Made by a program: the position numbers and the translations under genes. From Polytrichum commune (lineage: Eukaryota; Streptophyta; Polytrichopsida; Polytrichales; Polytrichaceae): a DNA stretch of 64,000 nt. A model generated the notes under the pieces. That model made no database searches. It was given only the letters and a program-made list of their open reading frames with translations, and was not told the DNA's origin. This document shows positions 12,601 to 23,359 of this stretch, piece by piece (position 1 is the first letter of the stretch; each line of letters starts with the position of its first letter). The stretch lies in the NCBI GenBank assembly GCA_950295325.1, contig OX485807.1, positions 11,683,001 to 11,747,000 of the forward strand. Direction: 5' to 3'.

Positions 12601-13568
12601 CATTTTTGTAGTGAAATGTTGTCATGGATAATTGAAATCTAGATGAAAAATCAATTACCATGTAACAATGATTGCAACATTGTAAATCTATAATGTCCAA
12701 ATTAGTTTTGGTAAGAAATGACAAATAATGTTAGGTTTACATTTAGTGTTGGTGACACTACACATGCGGTTTACAATTAGCATTGAGCAAGACAAATAAC
12801 ATTGGTTGCACTAAATAAAACATTCAGTGTATTATCCACTCAAATTTTGGAATTGTTTTCCATGTAGCCTTGGTATTGGTCCCAAGTCGTTTCCTTTGTG
12901 CATCCAACATACTATGTATGAACTTATAGGATTCCAACATGTGCCAGTACACCCTCGGATAAAGAGACTCTTCATGTATGCTCACCTCCTTAGGAACCGG
13001 GTGTTTCTATTTATCTACATACGGACTTATAAAAACTTCACAGATGTAAGTTGTTCTTTTGCTATAATTGCCATTAGCATTAAAATGTTTTTGCCCATTT
13101 AGGTTGTTTTTCTGGTTCAAGGTTTGTAGTGTTATTAGAATGTGGTTTGACAATCCCAGGTTGCACCTCAAACCCATATTTCAACACCATGTGTTATAGT
13201 TTCTATGTCGAGCCCCTTGCTTGAAAGGGGTTGGAGTTTCTATCTATCTTCTATGTCCATGTGAGAAGTAGCGTATGCAAAAACAGGAGTTGAGCTCTGG
13301 TATTAGTATATCGCTTAGGAGACATCTGATGTTGAGTCAATGTCAGTACCCTTCATGGTTTAATATCATTAGATTGCTATCTCAACATTTACCTAATGTC
13401 TCTTCAACCCACATTTCATCGTATTCGATCTTGCAACTATTACTCATAGAAACAAAAGATTAAAATTGTAACACTATGTCTAATAGGCATTGATTCAATG
13501 TTGTTGTTTTGATGCGATTGAATCAGCGTGAATGATGTGTCATTACCTACATATATTCAATTGTATCA
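9468..13568. other. 3' region of the SERF-like gene and intergenic DNA
   Basis: A CT microsatellite lies at about 9621-9650 and a CTG run at about 10552-10574. AATAAA occurs at 10774-10779 and could be a polyadenylation signal of the SERF-like transcript, though that would make a 1.3-kb 3' UTR. Tiny open frames at 10213-10302 and 11106-11228 read cleanly but match no family I know. From about 11.2 to 13.5 kb I see AT-rich DNA with no supported gene. Confidence 0.4.
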
Positions 13569-13705
13569 GTGTCCACCTCAAGAGGGGTTAATAGTCCTGC
13601 ACCACTGATATTACGTCCAGTGGACATAATACCAAGGGTGGGTCGAATGGGCATTTCAATCACGCAGGTTCCCACTAAGGTCAACGTTTCTTCTCGTCTC
13701 TCTTC
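13569..13705 (+). repeat. 5'-truncated LINE copy (3' tail only)
   Basis: This segment matches the 3' tail that follows the LINE frame at 20041-20175, with scattered substitutions. It starts with a CCTCAAGAGGGG stem-loop, contains the long hairpin at 13606-13634 (14-nt arms, two mismatches) and ends around GTTTCTTCTC. Presence of only the last ~137 bp is what a 5'-truncated LINE insertion, or a SINE that borrowed the tail, would leave. Confidence 0.65.
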
Positions 13706-14430
13706 AATTGCATCATTCCATATTGGCTCTGATGTAACTAAGCTAATGTTTGAGTATGTGATCTTGCAAACATTTGCAAACGCTCCGCCAAGTCAACCCA
13801 ACTTTAACTAACTTAGAGATATTGCAGCCAACATATGATGCATGTAACACAATCCTTACGGAAGTCCCAAAAACCTACGGGGACTCTCAATCCTTAATGA
13901 GACTCTCAATTTCAAATGACCATATTTTGTTAAAACTATGTTTTTAAATTTTTTGACAAGTGCATTCCCTCATACATAGCTATTGACATAGAAAGTCATG
14001 AATGGTTGTTCTTTTAGTCTTAAAGTGTCCACATCCCAACAAACACTTTCAACGTTTTGATCATCTCAATTTCATATGTATACTCACAAGTTTCCACTAA
14101 TCTATAGTACCTATAAGTATCTTGTCAAGCTAATGGGATTTTTTGTTATGTTTAAATGTTCATTTATTTTACTATAAGTTCATATTGCCCAAGAGGATCA
14201 AAAGCAAGGAAAATAAACTATAATTGTGATTGTATGGATCTTTTTTAATTTTTTGATGGTGCTTCCAGAATATTACTAAGCAATGTGCATTTGTTCATGT
14301 GGGCTATGAGAATATAACTATAGGATGCCCCAACCTAGTGCAAGGAGAGTTAGGTATGAATTTGGGCATCCCATGGTTATATTCTCAAGGCCCACATGAA
14401 TGAAGTCGCATTGCTCAATTATGTTATGTC

Positions 14431-14431
<1 letters not shown>

Positions 14432-14461
<30 letters not shown>

Positions 14462-14475
14462 CTTCTTCTTCTTCT
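14432..14475. repeat. (TTC)n microsatellite
   Basis: About 14 uninterrupted CTT/TTC units. It lies just upstream of the tandem duplication that carries a MITE. Confidence 0.9.
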
Positions 14476-14527
14476 AGGATTATTCTCAATAAACCCTTGG
14501 AAAGGTTATGTAATAGCACAACTTAGA

Positions 14528-15640
14528 AAATGTCTTACTCCATGTGTCTTAAAAGATTAACTTGCATTCATTTCTAAAAGCAAATTTGTTGTTCAAGGAC
14601 TTTGCGATTGCCACTCATCTACATCACTTCACACATGAGCCAAGAGCCGTGACCATGGAATTGTGAGAGCCCAAAAGAAGTGTCCAAAGGCCGTCCCAAT
14701 ACACTTCCAAAATCATGTAGTGTGGTCACGAGCCCTGAAGTGTAGCGTGGAATCATATGTGACTGGTCCCTCAACCAAATGCTATTTCAATGATTTCCTA
14801 TTCATGTGGGGTCCTCACACATGATAAAATAGAATAAATGAATGGTTGTGACATTTAGGAGTGCCATAATTTCTTGATTTTGTGTTAGGCTTGCCTCCAA
14901 GAGGTGGTTTTTGAGAATAATCCCAGTGACCATGAAACATGATCCATTTGATCCAAGTGGACTTTACACCCATCTTGCATTTACTTACTCCGTTGGTCCC
15001 TCAAGTGTAGTGTGAAGTGAACTTGGACCACCTCCGCCTTTCCCACCAACGAGAGTGCTTGAAGTGCATTGGTCACAAGCCCTCACTCTCATGTGTGAAG
15101 TGGCCCTTAGTGTCAATTATTATGTGGAGGTTGAGTGAGGACTTTTTAATGTCCTACTATAATGTCCAAACATCCTATTCAATTTTGCCTAGGTAAGAAA
15201 TGAAACATGTAAAAGAGGATTTCTAGCAATGAGCATTTCAAGATGGTTAGTGGCATTAAATACCATAAACGGTGCACTCTTGTCCGATATTGTTGACAAG
15301 TAGCTCACAAAATGTCTTACGCCTTGTGCCTTCAAAGATCAACTTGCATTCCTCTCTTTAAAATTAAAAAAACAAACTCGTGTTTTAGAACTTTGCGATC
15401 GCCACCCATCTTTGTGACATCCACATTGTTTAAGATACTTAGTGTCAATATGGATTCGGAGTTGAGTGAGGTTGGCATGTATCATCTACTATTGCGTCTA
15501 GGCATCCCATTCCACCTCTCCCATGTAAAAAACGAAGCATGTAGTGAGGAATTTACGGCAATGCGTTATTTCAAAATGGTTAGCCACATTAAAGAACCAT
15601 AAACGGTCTACTCTTGTCCGCCATTGTTGACGAATGGTGT
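14528..15640. repeat. Diverged tandem duplication, one copy split by a MITE
   Basis: Unit A (14528-14621 plus 15107-15300) and unit B (15309-15640) align block by block: AAAATGTCTTAC...CTTGCATTC, then TTTGCGATYGCCA, then CTTAGTGTCAA, then ATAAACGGTSYACTCTTGTCCG. Unit A is interrupted between the second and third blocks by the 485-bp MITE. The unit has no coding features I can recognise. Confidence 0.7.
14622..15106. mobile_element. MITE inside a tandem repeat unit
   Basis: The ends carry inverted CACTTCACACATGAG/CTCATGTGTGAAGTG sequences, continuing imperfectly through RAGCC and TGACCA blocks. The right boundary is TTA (15107-15109) and the left boundary sequence is CTA, a degraded 3-bp target duplication. 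The neighbouring repeat unit lacks the insertion, which independently defines the element. Its subterminal CCAAGAGCCGTGACCATGG matches the MITE at 3650-4161, suggesting the same Harbinger-like family. Confidence 0.7.
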
Positions 15641-16229
15641 GCAATTACGTGTGAAGCTGTCCGAACACACTATTTGCGATAAGTGGGGTATTTTAATACG
15701 GCAACCGATATTTGTGACAGAGAATCCAAACAATCCATCCATCCATCCGTCCATCCATCCGTCGGTCCGTCGGTCGGTCCGTCCATCCATGTTTGTAAGA
15801 TGAGAGAGAATATCCTGCGAAGCATGTTGAATGGGTTGATGAGGCCATCGGGGCCGCCTCCCCTCTTGGTTCCAAGTGCACGTGACTCAGGCTCGTTCTT
15901 AGTAAAGGGTCAAAGCCTTTGAAGATGAGCCTTGAGTGTCATAGCTATCATAGCCGAAGTCAGCTAGGGAAGTGTGAGATCTAGAACTTCGAATCTTCAT
16001 GTTTACACACACTCTAGAGGTGCCCGGATTTGGGGCGAGATTACGTATTTTGTTCTTCGTATTGTTTTTTTTTCTAGACTTGGTCACCTTTGCCGACCAA
16101 GGGAACGAGCAACTTCCATGCACTAGGGACATAAAGTGCAACGCCAATGAGTAAAGGCGTTCATTCATGTTAGTTACTATTTGGAGTTACGCAACGCTAT
16201 ACTTGTTTATTGGACATCTCGTTCTTTAC
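15641..16229. other. Intergenic DNA with TCCA/TCGG microsatellite
   Basis: A run of CATC/CGTC/CGGT tetranucleotides occupies about 15731-15790. No gene is supported in the rest. Confidence 0.6.
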
Positions 16230-16655
16230 CCAACAAGAAAACAGTAGAACCGTGAGGATTTGCCCTTTCTTATGAAAGACTACACCTGTAGATGTTCACT
16301 TTGCTCATGCTAGTCCATGGTTATTTACTATACTTATAACCAAATCTTTCGTGGATTTTGTGCACCTTCTTCTCAAATACATGTACTAAGCTACTCATTT
16401 ATCACTCGAAATTTTCAAAATAAATAATTAACATCTGTCAAAATAACTATAGTTAATTTGAATTTTTTTTCAATACATTTTAGGGAGCAACTGCAATTAA
16501 CTAGATATATATAACTATAGTTAACATCCACATTAAATAAATTGGATCAAAAACAGCAAGAACAAGTAACGTCCAAGTGTGAATGCAAAGTGGTTAGAAA
16601 TTTGCTCCTGAAATAGAGAAGTTGATGCATAGTCCCTGTCCTACAGACAAAGCCA
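16230..16655. repeat. Dispersed repeat, copy 1
   Basis: About 425 bp that match 56217-56640 in the same orientation. Shared blocks include TAGAACCGTGAGG, TGCACCTTCTTCTCAAATAC, AAAATAACTATAGTTAA and GTTGATGCATAGTC. It is non-coding. The two copies lie 40 kb apart, which implies a transposable element, but no terminal repeats are evident. Confidence 0.75.
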
Positions 16656-17999
16656 ACAAACGTTGGACAACACTGAACACTAACATCTTTACTTGGTAGA
16701 AAAAAAAATCAATAGTATTATAAAATAAACTAGGAATGTGTAACTCCAAACAGTAACGAACACTAATTATCATATTTAGTGTAGTGTTTTTCTGTTGGTG
16801 GGGGGGGGGGGTAGGGCCTTCGACTTCTAACTCCACTCCATGGTTTTGGACTAATCTTCATCTAACACTAATCTACCCATTTAGTGTAGCTAGGTAGTGA
16901 ACTAGAGAGTGGAGTGGATGGTGAGTAGGGGGAGCGTTGAGTCATCCCACGTGCGCAAATCATTCATTGGTCATACCCAATCTGATTTGGAGATTATGGA
17001 TGATATCATGCCTCCATGGATGAATAGTTGTGACAAGTTTTGAATAACTGATCGCTTCCACAAGAGCGATCGCTTACTATATGATGTCTTAGATAAGGTT
17101 ATACCATTGGAACATGAGTGTGAGGGATGTTAACTTGTAATTGTGTAGGGAGTCCCCCTTAGGAGTTTACATTGGTCAAACTTGAAATCCACCTTGAAGA
17201 TGAATTCAATTGTTTTTTTAGTTCAACCGATGCGATAAAGTTCTTGAAGTCTACCTTTTGTCCACTTACAATCTTCTTTTTCTTTTTCTTTTTCTTTTCT
17301 TCCCTTCTAAAACACGCGTTCATTATTGCATTTGCAAGCTTTGTCTAGGATTTGAATTCCACTACATTGCAACGTTTCTCTACCATGATTTCATGTTTGG
17401 ACACTATGACTGAATGTGACCTCACCAAAGTATTCTAATACATATGTTGCATAGTTTACAAAAATTACATGATTTTGACATCTAATTTATAACTTATATG
17501 ATTAGTTGTATTACTTAATGCTATACTATTGTAATTTTTTTACTAATTCATAATAAGTTAATGAATCACTCACATTGCTACCAAAACTGATGGAGAGAAG
17601 CTTAAAAAAGACGGGTCACCAATGAGTAGTGAATTTTTGAAGACATATCGATATGGTTGACCGTATGGAAATAAGCTCATGCTATAAAAAGGAGGTTAAA
17701 TTCAGACCATCCGTCAATTTTGAAGATGAACAGCTACGGACCTACGGTCATTGAATCTCTCATTTTTAAGTCCATTTCCTCAACTTTGCGGTTCTCCTCA
17801 TCATTGATTTGAAGAGGATACTAGATAGATATGTTGGAGAATGTTCTTAAGATAGAGTCCAACCTTTTGAAGTTCAAGGTAGATGCAAGGTGGAAGCACC
17901 CAAGTTGTGGATTGGTATTTCACACATTGCTTGTGATATTTTCTCCAAATTTAGGGTTTGGTTCGATTGAGGAAAGGCGTAAGGCTTAATTACATCTAG
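16656..17999. other. Intergenic DNA, nothing recognised
   Basis: A poly-G tract lies at about 16801-16811 and a TTTTTC run near 17277-17297. No supported coding sequence. Confidence 0.5.
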
Positions 18000-18183
18000 T
18001 AAAATCCTCGGGAGAAGCATAACATTGTTCAGATCCATAACAATGTTTTGTGGGACTGTCAGCATTCCACGCCATGTTTCCAGACATTATTCACATTCAA
18101 TCTGAATATGAGGAATATTCAATGGACTATTGTTAGTCCCACATAACATTGTCATGGATCTGAACAATGTTACGAGGTTTTCC
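18000..18183. repeat. Inverted repeat with ~50-bp arms
   Basis: The left arm (18000-18057, core AACATTGTTCAGATCCAT) and right arm (18135-18183, core ATGGATCTGAACAATGTT) are inverted copies that extend outward through CCTCG/CGAGG and inward to TGTGGGACT/AGTCCCACA. The spacer is about 77 bp. It may be a small foldback or MITE; no target duplication was established. Confidence 0.7.
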
Positions 18184-18838
18184 TTGTTACATAAACCACA
18201 TGATATTAATCTGTAATCACTTGCCTCCCTTGCATGGATACGAAGATGCCGTAGAGTGCTCTCTACTTTGACACATATTAGTTATCCCCCCCTCAACATT
18301 TGCCGCTTGTCAATCCTATATTGATTGAGACTCTCTTAAACCCCACTTGGAAACTACAGTCCGGCACTAGTAAAGATGAAATGGAGTGCCCTCTACCATA
18401 TCGAAATTATTGGGCATAAGTATTGTTCGTATTCAACAGAGAGAGGGGACTATCACATAGGAGCGTAAATCTCATATTTCCAACATAAACTTGACCCCTC
18501 ATAGGTTTGTGGCTGATTCATCTATAAATGAATTGGACTAGACTAAATTGGGTTTTTTTAAAGCAAATCCCATGTAAAATCGATGAAATTTAATAATATA
18601 TAAACGGCATATTGTTTTACAATGTTTTTATTATGTTGGATGGATGAGAGGTACGTTTAATGTAAGATAGTTATCTCCTCTTAATCTTCAACAAACTTCT
18701 ATGAAGTTTCTCCTATATCACGGTCAATAATGGAATGCAATGGGTTCTTGTTCTTGTTTTTTCTACCCCTCGATTTAACAATTCACGACTCCAAGAAGAC
18801 ATACTATAAAACTTGCCGTAACAATCTTAAACATACAT
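18184..18838. other. Intergenic DNA, nothing recognised
   Basis: AT-rich sequence with no supported coding region between the inverted repeat and the LINE frame. Confidence 0.5.
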
Positions 18839-19882
18839 TTGAGAGGCCACTCCCATGAACCATATACACCGTGCATGCAAAGGGCACTTCCCATATGTTT
18901 TGATATCATCTTCCGCATGCGTAAACCGTGTATTATTATGGGGCTATTGTGTTGGATTCTAGGAGTTTTTGAGACCCTGAAGTACAATAAGAATATAAAT
19001 TTAGAATTGATCCCTATATTATACCCCAACATAGATAAATGGATAGCCAACGATAAAATAGATAATGAGCTATCAAATAAATTTTGGACAAACAAAAACA
19101 TAATTGACTCCCAAAAAACATGTCTTCTAAAACTGAGACACGGTCAATACATGGGAAATGCCAGGAAACAGCTGTTCTTCGGAAGAGAAGCTTTTCCATC
19201 AATTACATGCCCCATATGTGACTCAACAGACCCGGATACATGGCTGCATGTACTTCTAAAATGCAAACAACACCACATTCATGCCCTCCATACCAAAAGA
19301 CACAATAAAGCAGTATGGGAATTAAGAAAACTTATAGTGTCATCAAAAAAGTCAATATGTTATATTCTCATGAATGCAGGAACATTCAATAATGACCCCC
19401 CAGAATACACGGTCCCTTCATGGATATTACCGTGTGTATGTGGCCAACAAAGATGCCATTGCAATGCCAGATTCAAACCATATCTTTTATGTGTGAAAGG
19501 ACTACCATATCAGTCCTCACCCCCAATAGAACCTAATGACAACCTAACAATACAATTCATTGAATTTACATACTATAACGATAGAATACCGGATGAAACT
19601 ATAAACCGTAAAATAGAAAAATATAAACCATTAATAGACAATATTGCCAACAAAGGTTGGAAGATAGACCCACTAATTGTCATCATTGCATGCGCTAGGG
19701 CTGCCACACATATCCCCTCTATGGATAACATTGAAACAACATTTAAAACCCCTAAGCAGAGCATCAAGAACACATTTGAGGCAATTAATGTCATCGCCAT
19801 ACAATATGCTATGTCCATAATTCTGCACAAAAGAAGGATAGAAAATAACGAGCCAATACCACTCGACACACAACTACCATAA
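18839..19882 (+). CDS. LINE-like retrotransposon ORF2 C-terminal part
   Basis: An uninterrupted 347-codon frame; element similarity probably starts near 18960, so the N-terminal ~40 residues may be chance. It contains a CPIC...H...C zinc-type motif (residues ~123-142, CPICDSTDPDTWLHVLLKC) followed by a KRHNKAVWELRKL helix, as found C-terminal to the reverse transcriptase in many non-LTR retrotransposons. Next comes a second Cys cluster, CVCGQQRCHC (~198-207). The last ~120 residues resemble a nuclease-like tail domain (FIEFTYYNDR, then IEKYKPLIDNIANKGWKIDP). No reverse transcriptase or endonuclease lies upstream, so this is a 5'-truncated copy whose remaining frame is intact, implying recent insertion. 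It is followed by the element's structured 3' tail at 20041-20175. The nuclease assignment is tentative. Confidence 0.65.
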   Translation: MRGHSHEPYTPCMQRALPICFDIIFRMRKPCIIMGLLCWILGVFETLKYNKNINLELIPILYPNIDKWIANDKIDNELSNKFWTNKNIIDSQKTCLLKLRHGQYMGNARKQLFFGREAFPSITCPICDSTDPDTWLHVLLKCKQHHIHALHTKRHNKAVWELRKLIVSSKKSICYILMNAGTFNNDPPEYTVPSWILPCVCGQQRCHCNARFKPYLLCVKGLPYQSSPPIEPNDNLTIQFIEFTYYNDRIPDETINRKIEKYKPLIDNIANKGWKIDPLIVIIACARAATHIPSMDNIETTFKTPKQSIKNTFEAINVIAIQYAMSIILHKRRIENNEPIPLDTQLP

Positions 19883-20040
19883 GAACTCCCAAAACACTCG
19901 CCAACCAATAAATAAAAGATATCACAATAAACTAATGGAAGGCCCATGACTCAACATCCACCCCACAAAGTTATAACCTTTGCCCCTACAAGCACTACAA
20001 CCGCACTAACACATGGCCAACTTGGTCACCCCAGTTTTTA

Positions 20041-20175
20041 TAGTGCCCACCCCGAGAGGGGTTAGTAATCCTGCACCACTGATATTATGTCCAGTGGACA
20101 TAATATCAAGGGTGGGTCGAACGGGCATTTCAATCATGCTGATCCTACCAGGGGTCAGCGTTTCTTCTCTCTTTT
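20041..20175 (+). repeat. LINE 3' tail with two stem-loops
   Basis: This lies 159 bp after the LINE stop codon and is shared with 13569-13705. It contains a CCCCGAGAGGGG mini-hairpin (about 20050-20061), a perfect 14-bp-arm hairpin (20080-20108) and a conserved end, GGTCAGCGTTTCTTCTCTC. Such a tail is where a LINE reverse transcriptase would be expected to recognise its RNA. Confidence 0.65.
20080..20108 (+). other. Perfect 29-nt RNA hairpin candidate
   Basis: TGATATTATGTCCA, one G, then TGGACATAATATCA: fourteen base pairs with a single central base, so the real loop would open a few pairs. The same structure is present with two arm mismatches at 13606-13634. Confidence 0.85.
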
Positions 20176-20499
20176 TGAGACCCTTAAATTAGGACGACAT
20201 ACATTGTAAACCATTTCCTAGTACACTGTTGGTTACTCATAAATTGGGGGTCCTTGTATTTTCATAATGCTACATTACTTTAAAATAGTAGAAAATACAA
20301 GCATGACTCCAAGTACAATATCAAAGTTACATGTAAAGTGTTGGGTTAGGGGGTCCGAGCCTACTCTTTTGCCATAATAAACCTAAGTTTCTATTCCCAA
20401 GGTAGGGTCTCTTAACGCTATAAAAGGGGAGGGGGTAGGAGAGGAGTAGTGAGGTTATCGGAGTTCTAGGATGTAATATGCTTTCTTCACGTGGATGAC

Positions 20500-21125
20500 C
20501 ACCAATAATTGAATTTCAAATTTTCAAGAGAGGAGCATAAGCCGTACTCGCTGGAGTGATGAAGCCACACATATGGACAATTATACATAACTCCATTTCA
20601 ATTGATTTTTGTTCATCCAATAGTTGATCATTTCATCCATTTGTGATGAATTTAGAGACATTTATGGCTATTCCATCCCAAAAAAGCATGAAATAATCAC
20701 ACAACATTCTAATTTTTATGCTTAGGATTGCAAATCATTGGTCCATAGCCATATGAGAAATCACTAATGACCACCCACCAAACCTTCATTTCTCTTGCAC
20801 TCCCACATGCAACAAGACTCTTCACTACTTTCTTGCACCCAATTGTGTTGAGTTGCACCTCCTACTTTGTGCTACATGCTACAATAGCGATTCTATCTCA
20901 AGAGAGAAGGATTGGTTGCAACCATGAGAGCGACGAAGCCATACATGGATGATTCTACACATTTTCATCCAAATATATACACATTCATCCAATATATTAA
21001 AATTTCGTCCAATTTATGATTTGTAGGGATTTGTCTAACTATCTCATCCACCAAAATCATGGAATAATCACATAAGATTCTACATAATATTTGTAAAATC
21101 ACAAATCAACGATACATAGCTGAAT
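20500..21125. repeat. Diverged tandem duplication (~390-bp period)
   Basis: Unit 1 (about 20500-20752) and unit 2 (about 20890-21122) share ordered blocks: AGAGAGRA, YGAAGCCAYACAT, TTCATCCAAT, CATGRAATAATCACA and GATTCTA/CATTCTA. Non-coding. Confidence 0.55.
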
Positions 21126-22932
21126 TTAAAGATCATTGGGCTTCAACTCTTCCGTTTAGGCTGAGAAGTGGGGTTTAGGTGGGACTTGTGGATCCAGAGG
21201 CCGGGGTTGGACTCCAAGCGCACTTCACCCACGAGACCAAGGCCCATGAACATTGCATACTAAGATCTCTCATTGGTCAAAAAGGCCGAGACCATTCAAG
21301 TTCACCTCACACTACTAGAAGGTGAAGGCCAAAGGGTCAAAAGAAATTATCATGGATGAAAAGCCTACGTAGATTCCTACATGGCAAACTACGGCTATTG
21401 TTTCACGATCTACCATAATTTGCGTCAAGTGGCATCTCCAAGAGGTAGACCTTAACACAAATTCCAATAGACCATGTCAAAGCCAAGGGCTTTAGACAGT
21501 TGGTGTGATCCTTTGGATGAGAGTCAAGGGCCCTCACAATTTCACGGTCACGGCCCTTAGGGTGGGAACCAAGTGGAGAGTGACACGAAGATGTAGGGTT
21601 TAGGGTTGGAAGTTGTGTGAGGGGGTTGAAATGGAAGAGAGGATGTGAAGGGAGGAGTTTAGGGGCCGGACATGTACAATGAAGGTTGGATAGCAGGTGG
21701 ACATCATGACCAAGGAAGTGACACCAACAATGCAAAACGTGGAGTTATCATGATAAATAATGCCCAAGGACCAAGACATTCTATAAATTATAGCCCACCC
21801 AAGGGTAGGGGCCCAATGAGAAGGCCATTATTATTCACGAATTGCCATGGTCCGAGGATGTTATCAAGAGTAAAGGCCGAGATCAAAGGCCATCCATCGG
21901 ATGCGTGCCAAGATCTACGGCTCATATGCCATCATGTTTGAGGTCTCTCGTGAGACACGGCGGGAGGTTACAGTGTGTAAGGCGCCCGCTCACGATGTAG
22001 GGAAAATTTGAGCCAGGGTTTTACGTTGTCGTAGATCTCAGAGCTAGAGGCCCGCTTCACCAAAGTTTTCTAGTATTCTCCGTGTCCGGATCATTCTCAA
22101 CCTCCGTCAGAGATCGAACATCTCTGGCAGTGGCATGGACCAACTTTTGTTCCATTAGAGCTGCGGCCCTTGGCATCAATACTTGTTCGGGAGGCTTAAG
22201 CGTTTAGGTTTAGGTTGAGGTTGAGGTTGAACTTGCCTTGGTTTCGGTCGATGTAGTTATTCGTTCTTGAGGCCAGTAGTGGTTGTTATTTTACCCAAGC
22301 ACTGGTTTGATCGTGGTTTGGGAAGTGCATGTTTGCTGGTTACAATGGATCGGTGCATAGGTTTTTCCCAAGTTGAATGGGTGTAATTGCGAATTCAATG
22401 CCCGTCGTTCTGCTCCTTTGACTGCCTGCAACCTTTCGGCCAGCACATGGTGGCTTATCTGGCCGGCATTGGTGTACTCATTGCTAAGGAAGTGCATGTT
22501 TGTTGATTGTCTCTGTGATGTTCGTTTACTGATCCTCACCAAGCCACCCCTTTTTGGGTCATACGGATATAGAGTTTTACCACGCACTAACAATAATTAA
22601 CGAAGGGAGAAGTATTTGGTGACCTGCTTCGTCAAAAGTGCTACATAACAGGACAAGTTGGTGATTTTGTATGGTTAAGTTTCAGTATCACTCAGTAGCT
22701 TCAAAATCAATCCAACCAAGTGAGAGTTGCTTCTTGAGAGCCTCAGTGTTGGGATTAAGGTAAGCGGGTCTGATTTGAGTGCGGAAAAGTTGTGTTGCAA
22801 TAGCAAATCTACGATGATGCATTGGCAATAATTGGGTTGAAAATCAAGCCTCCCATGATTTTGTCGTGGTTATTGGAAGTGCATGCTTATTGATACCTTA
22901 ATTGGATGTGCGTGTCCGGGCAAATATGTTAA
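21126..22932. other. Intergenic DNA, no supported gene
   Basis: GC content rises toward 22 kb. Short degenerate GGTTTA/GGTTGA repeats sit at 22203-22230. The open frames are short and lack family features. Confidence 0.4.
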
Positions 22933-23356
22933 GGCCCATGCCAGACGGGGGGCAGGCAGGGCCCAGGCTGCGTCGTGATTGGCTGAGGAGCCGGTCTGCC
23001 AACCAGACCACCGGCAGGCTGCAGGACGGCAATCCGACGTGGCAACGGCCGCTCCGAAGGAAGACTTCCAGGGGATCGACCCTGGAACTCCGAACTCGAA
23101 GGGCGAAGGCCCACTGCTAGCCCCTCCCGCCCTCTTCCTCATCGCCCTCGTCGTCTGACAGCCCCCCGCTCCCTCTCGACGTCTGCTGCTCCCGCAGCTT
23201 CCTCGAACTTTCCCCGAGCCCCCTTGACACTTGCAAGTACCCTCCTCGCCGGTCGTCTGCTGGCCACCTGCGGCAGTGTCCTACGTGGCTGCAGACTCTA
23301 CCCTCCTTAGCCTAGCCTCGCTGCATAAACTGCCTGCCCCCCGTCTGGGAGGGGCC
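22933..23356. mobile_element. GC-rich MITE with TAA target duplication
   Basis: The terminal inverted repeats are 27 bp with two mismatches. The inner 19 bp (22941-22959, CCAGACGGGGGGCAGGCAG) are a perfect reverse complement of 23330-23348. Both ends start with GGCCC reading inward. TAA flanks the element at 22930-22932 and 23357-23359. The interior is strongly GC-rich against AT-rich surroundings and has no transposase. Terminal GG start and TAA duplication point to the PIF/Harbinger group. Confidence 0.8.
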
Positions 23357-23359
23357 TAA

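Noticed and set aside
19573-19947. Antisense 124-codon open frame over the LINE
   Set aside because: A shadow of the plus-strand frame, which carries recognisable motifs; the antisense peptide has none.
22203-22230. Telomere-like GGTTTA/GGTTGA repeats
   Set aside because: Only five 6-bp units, mixed sequence, and not the plant TTTAGGG heptamer; too short for an interstitial telomere call.
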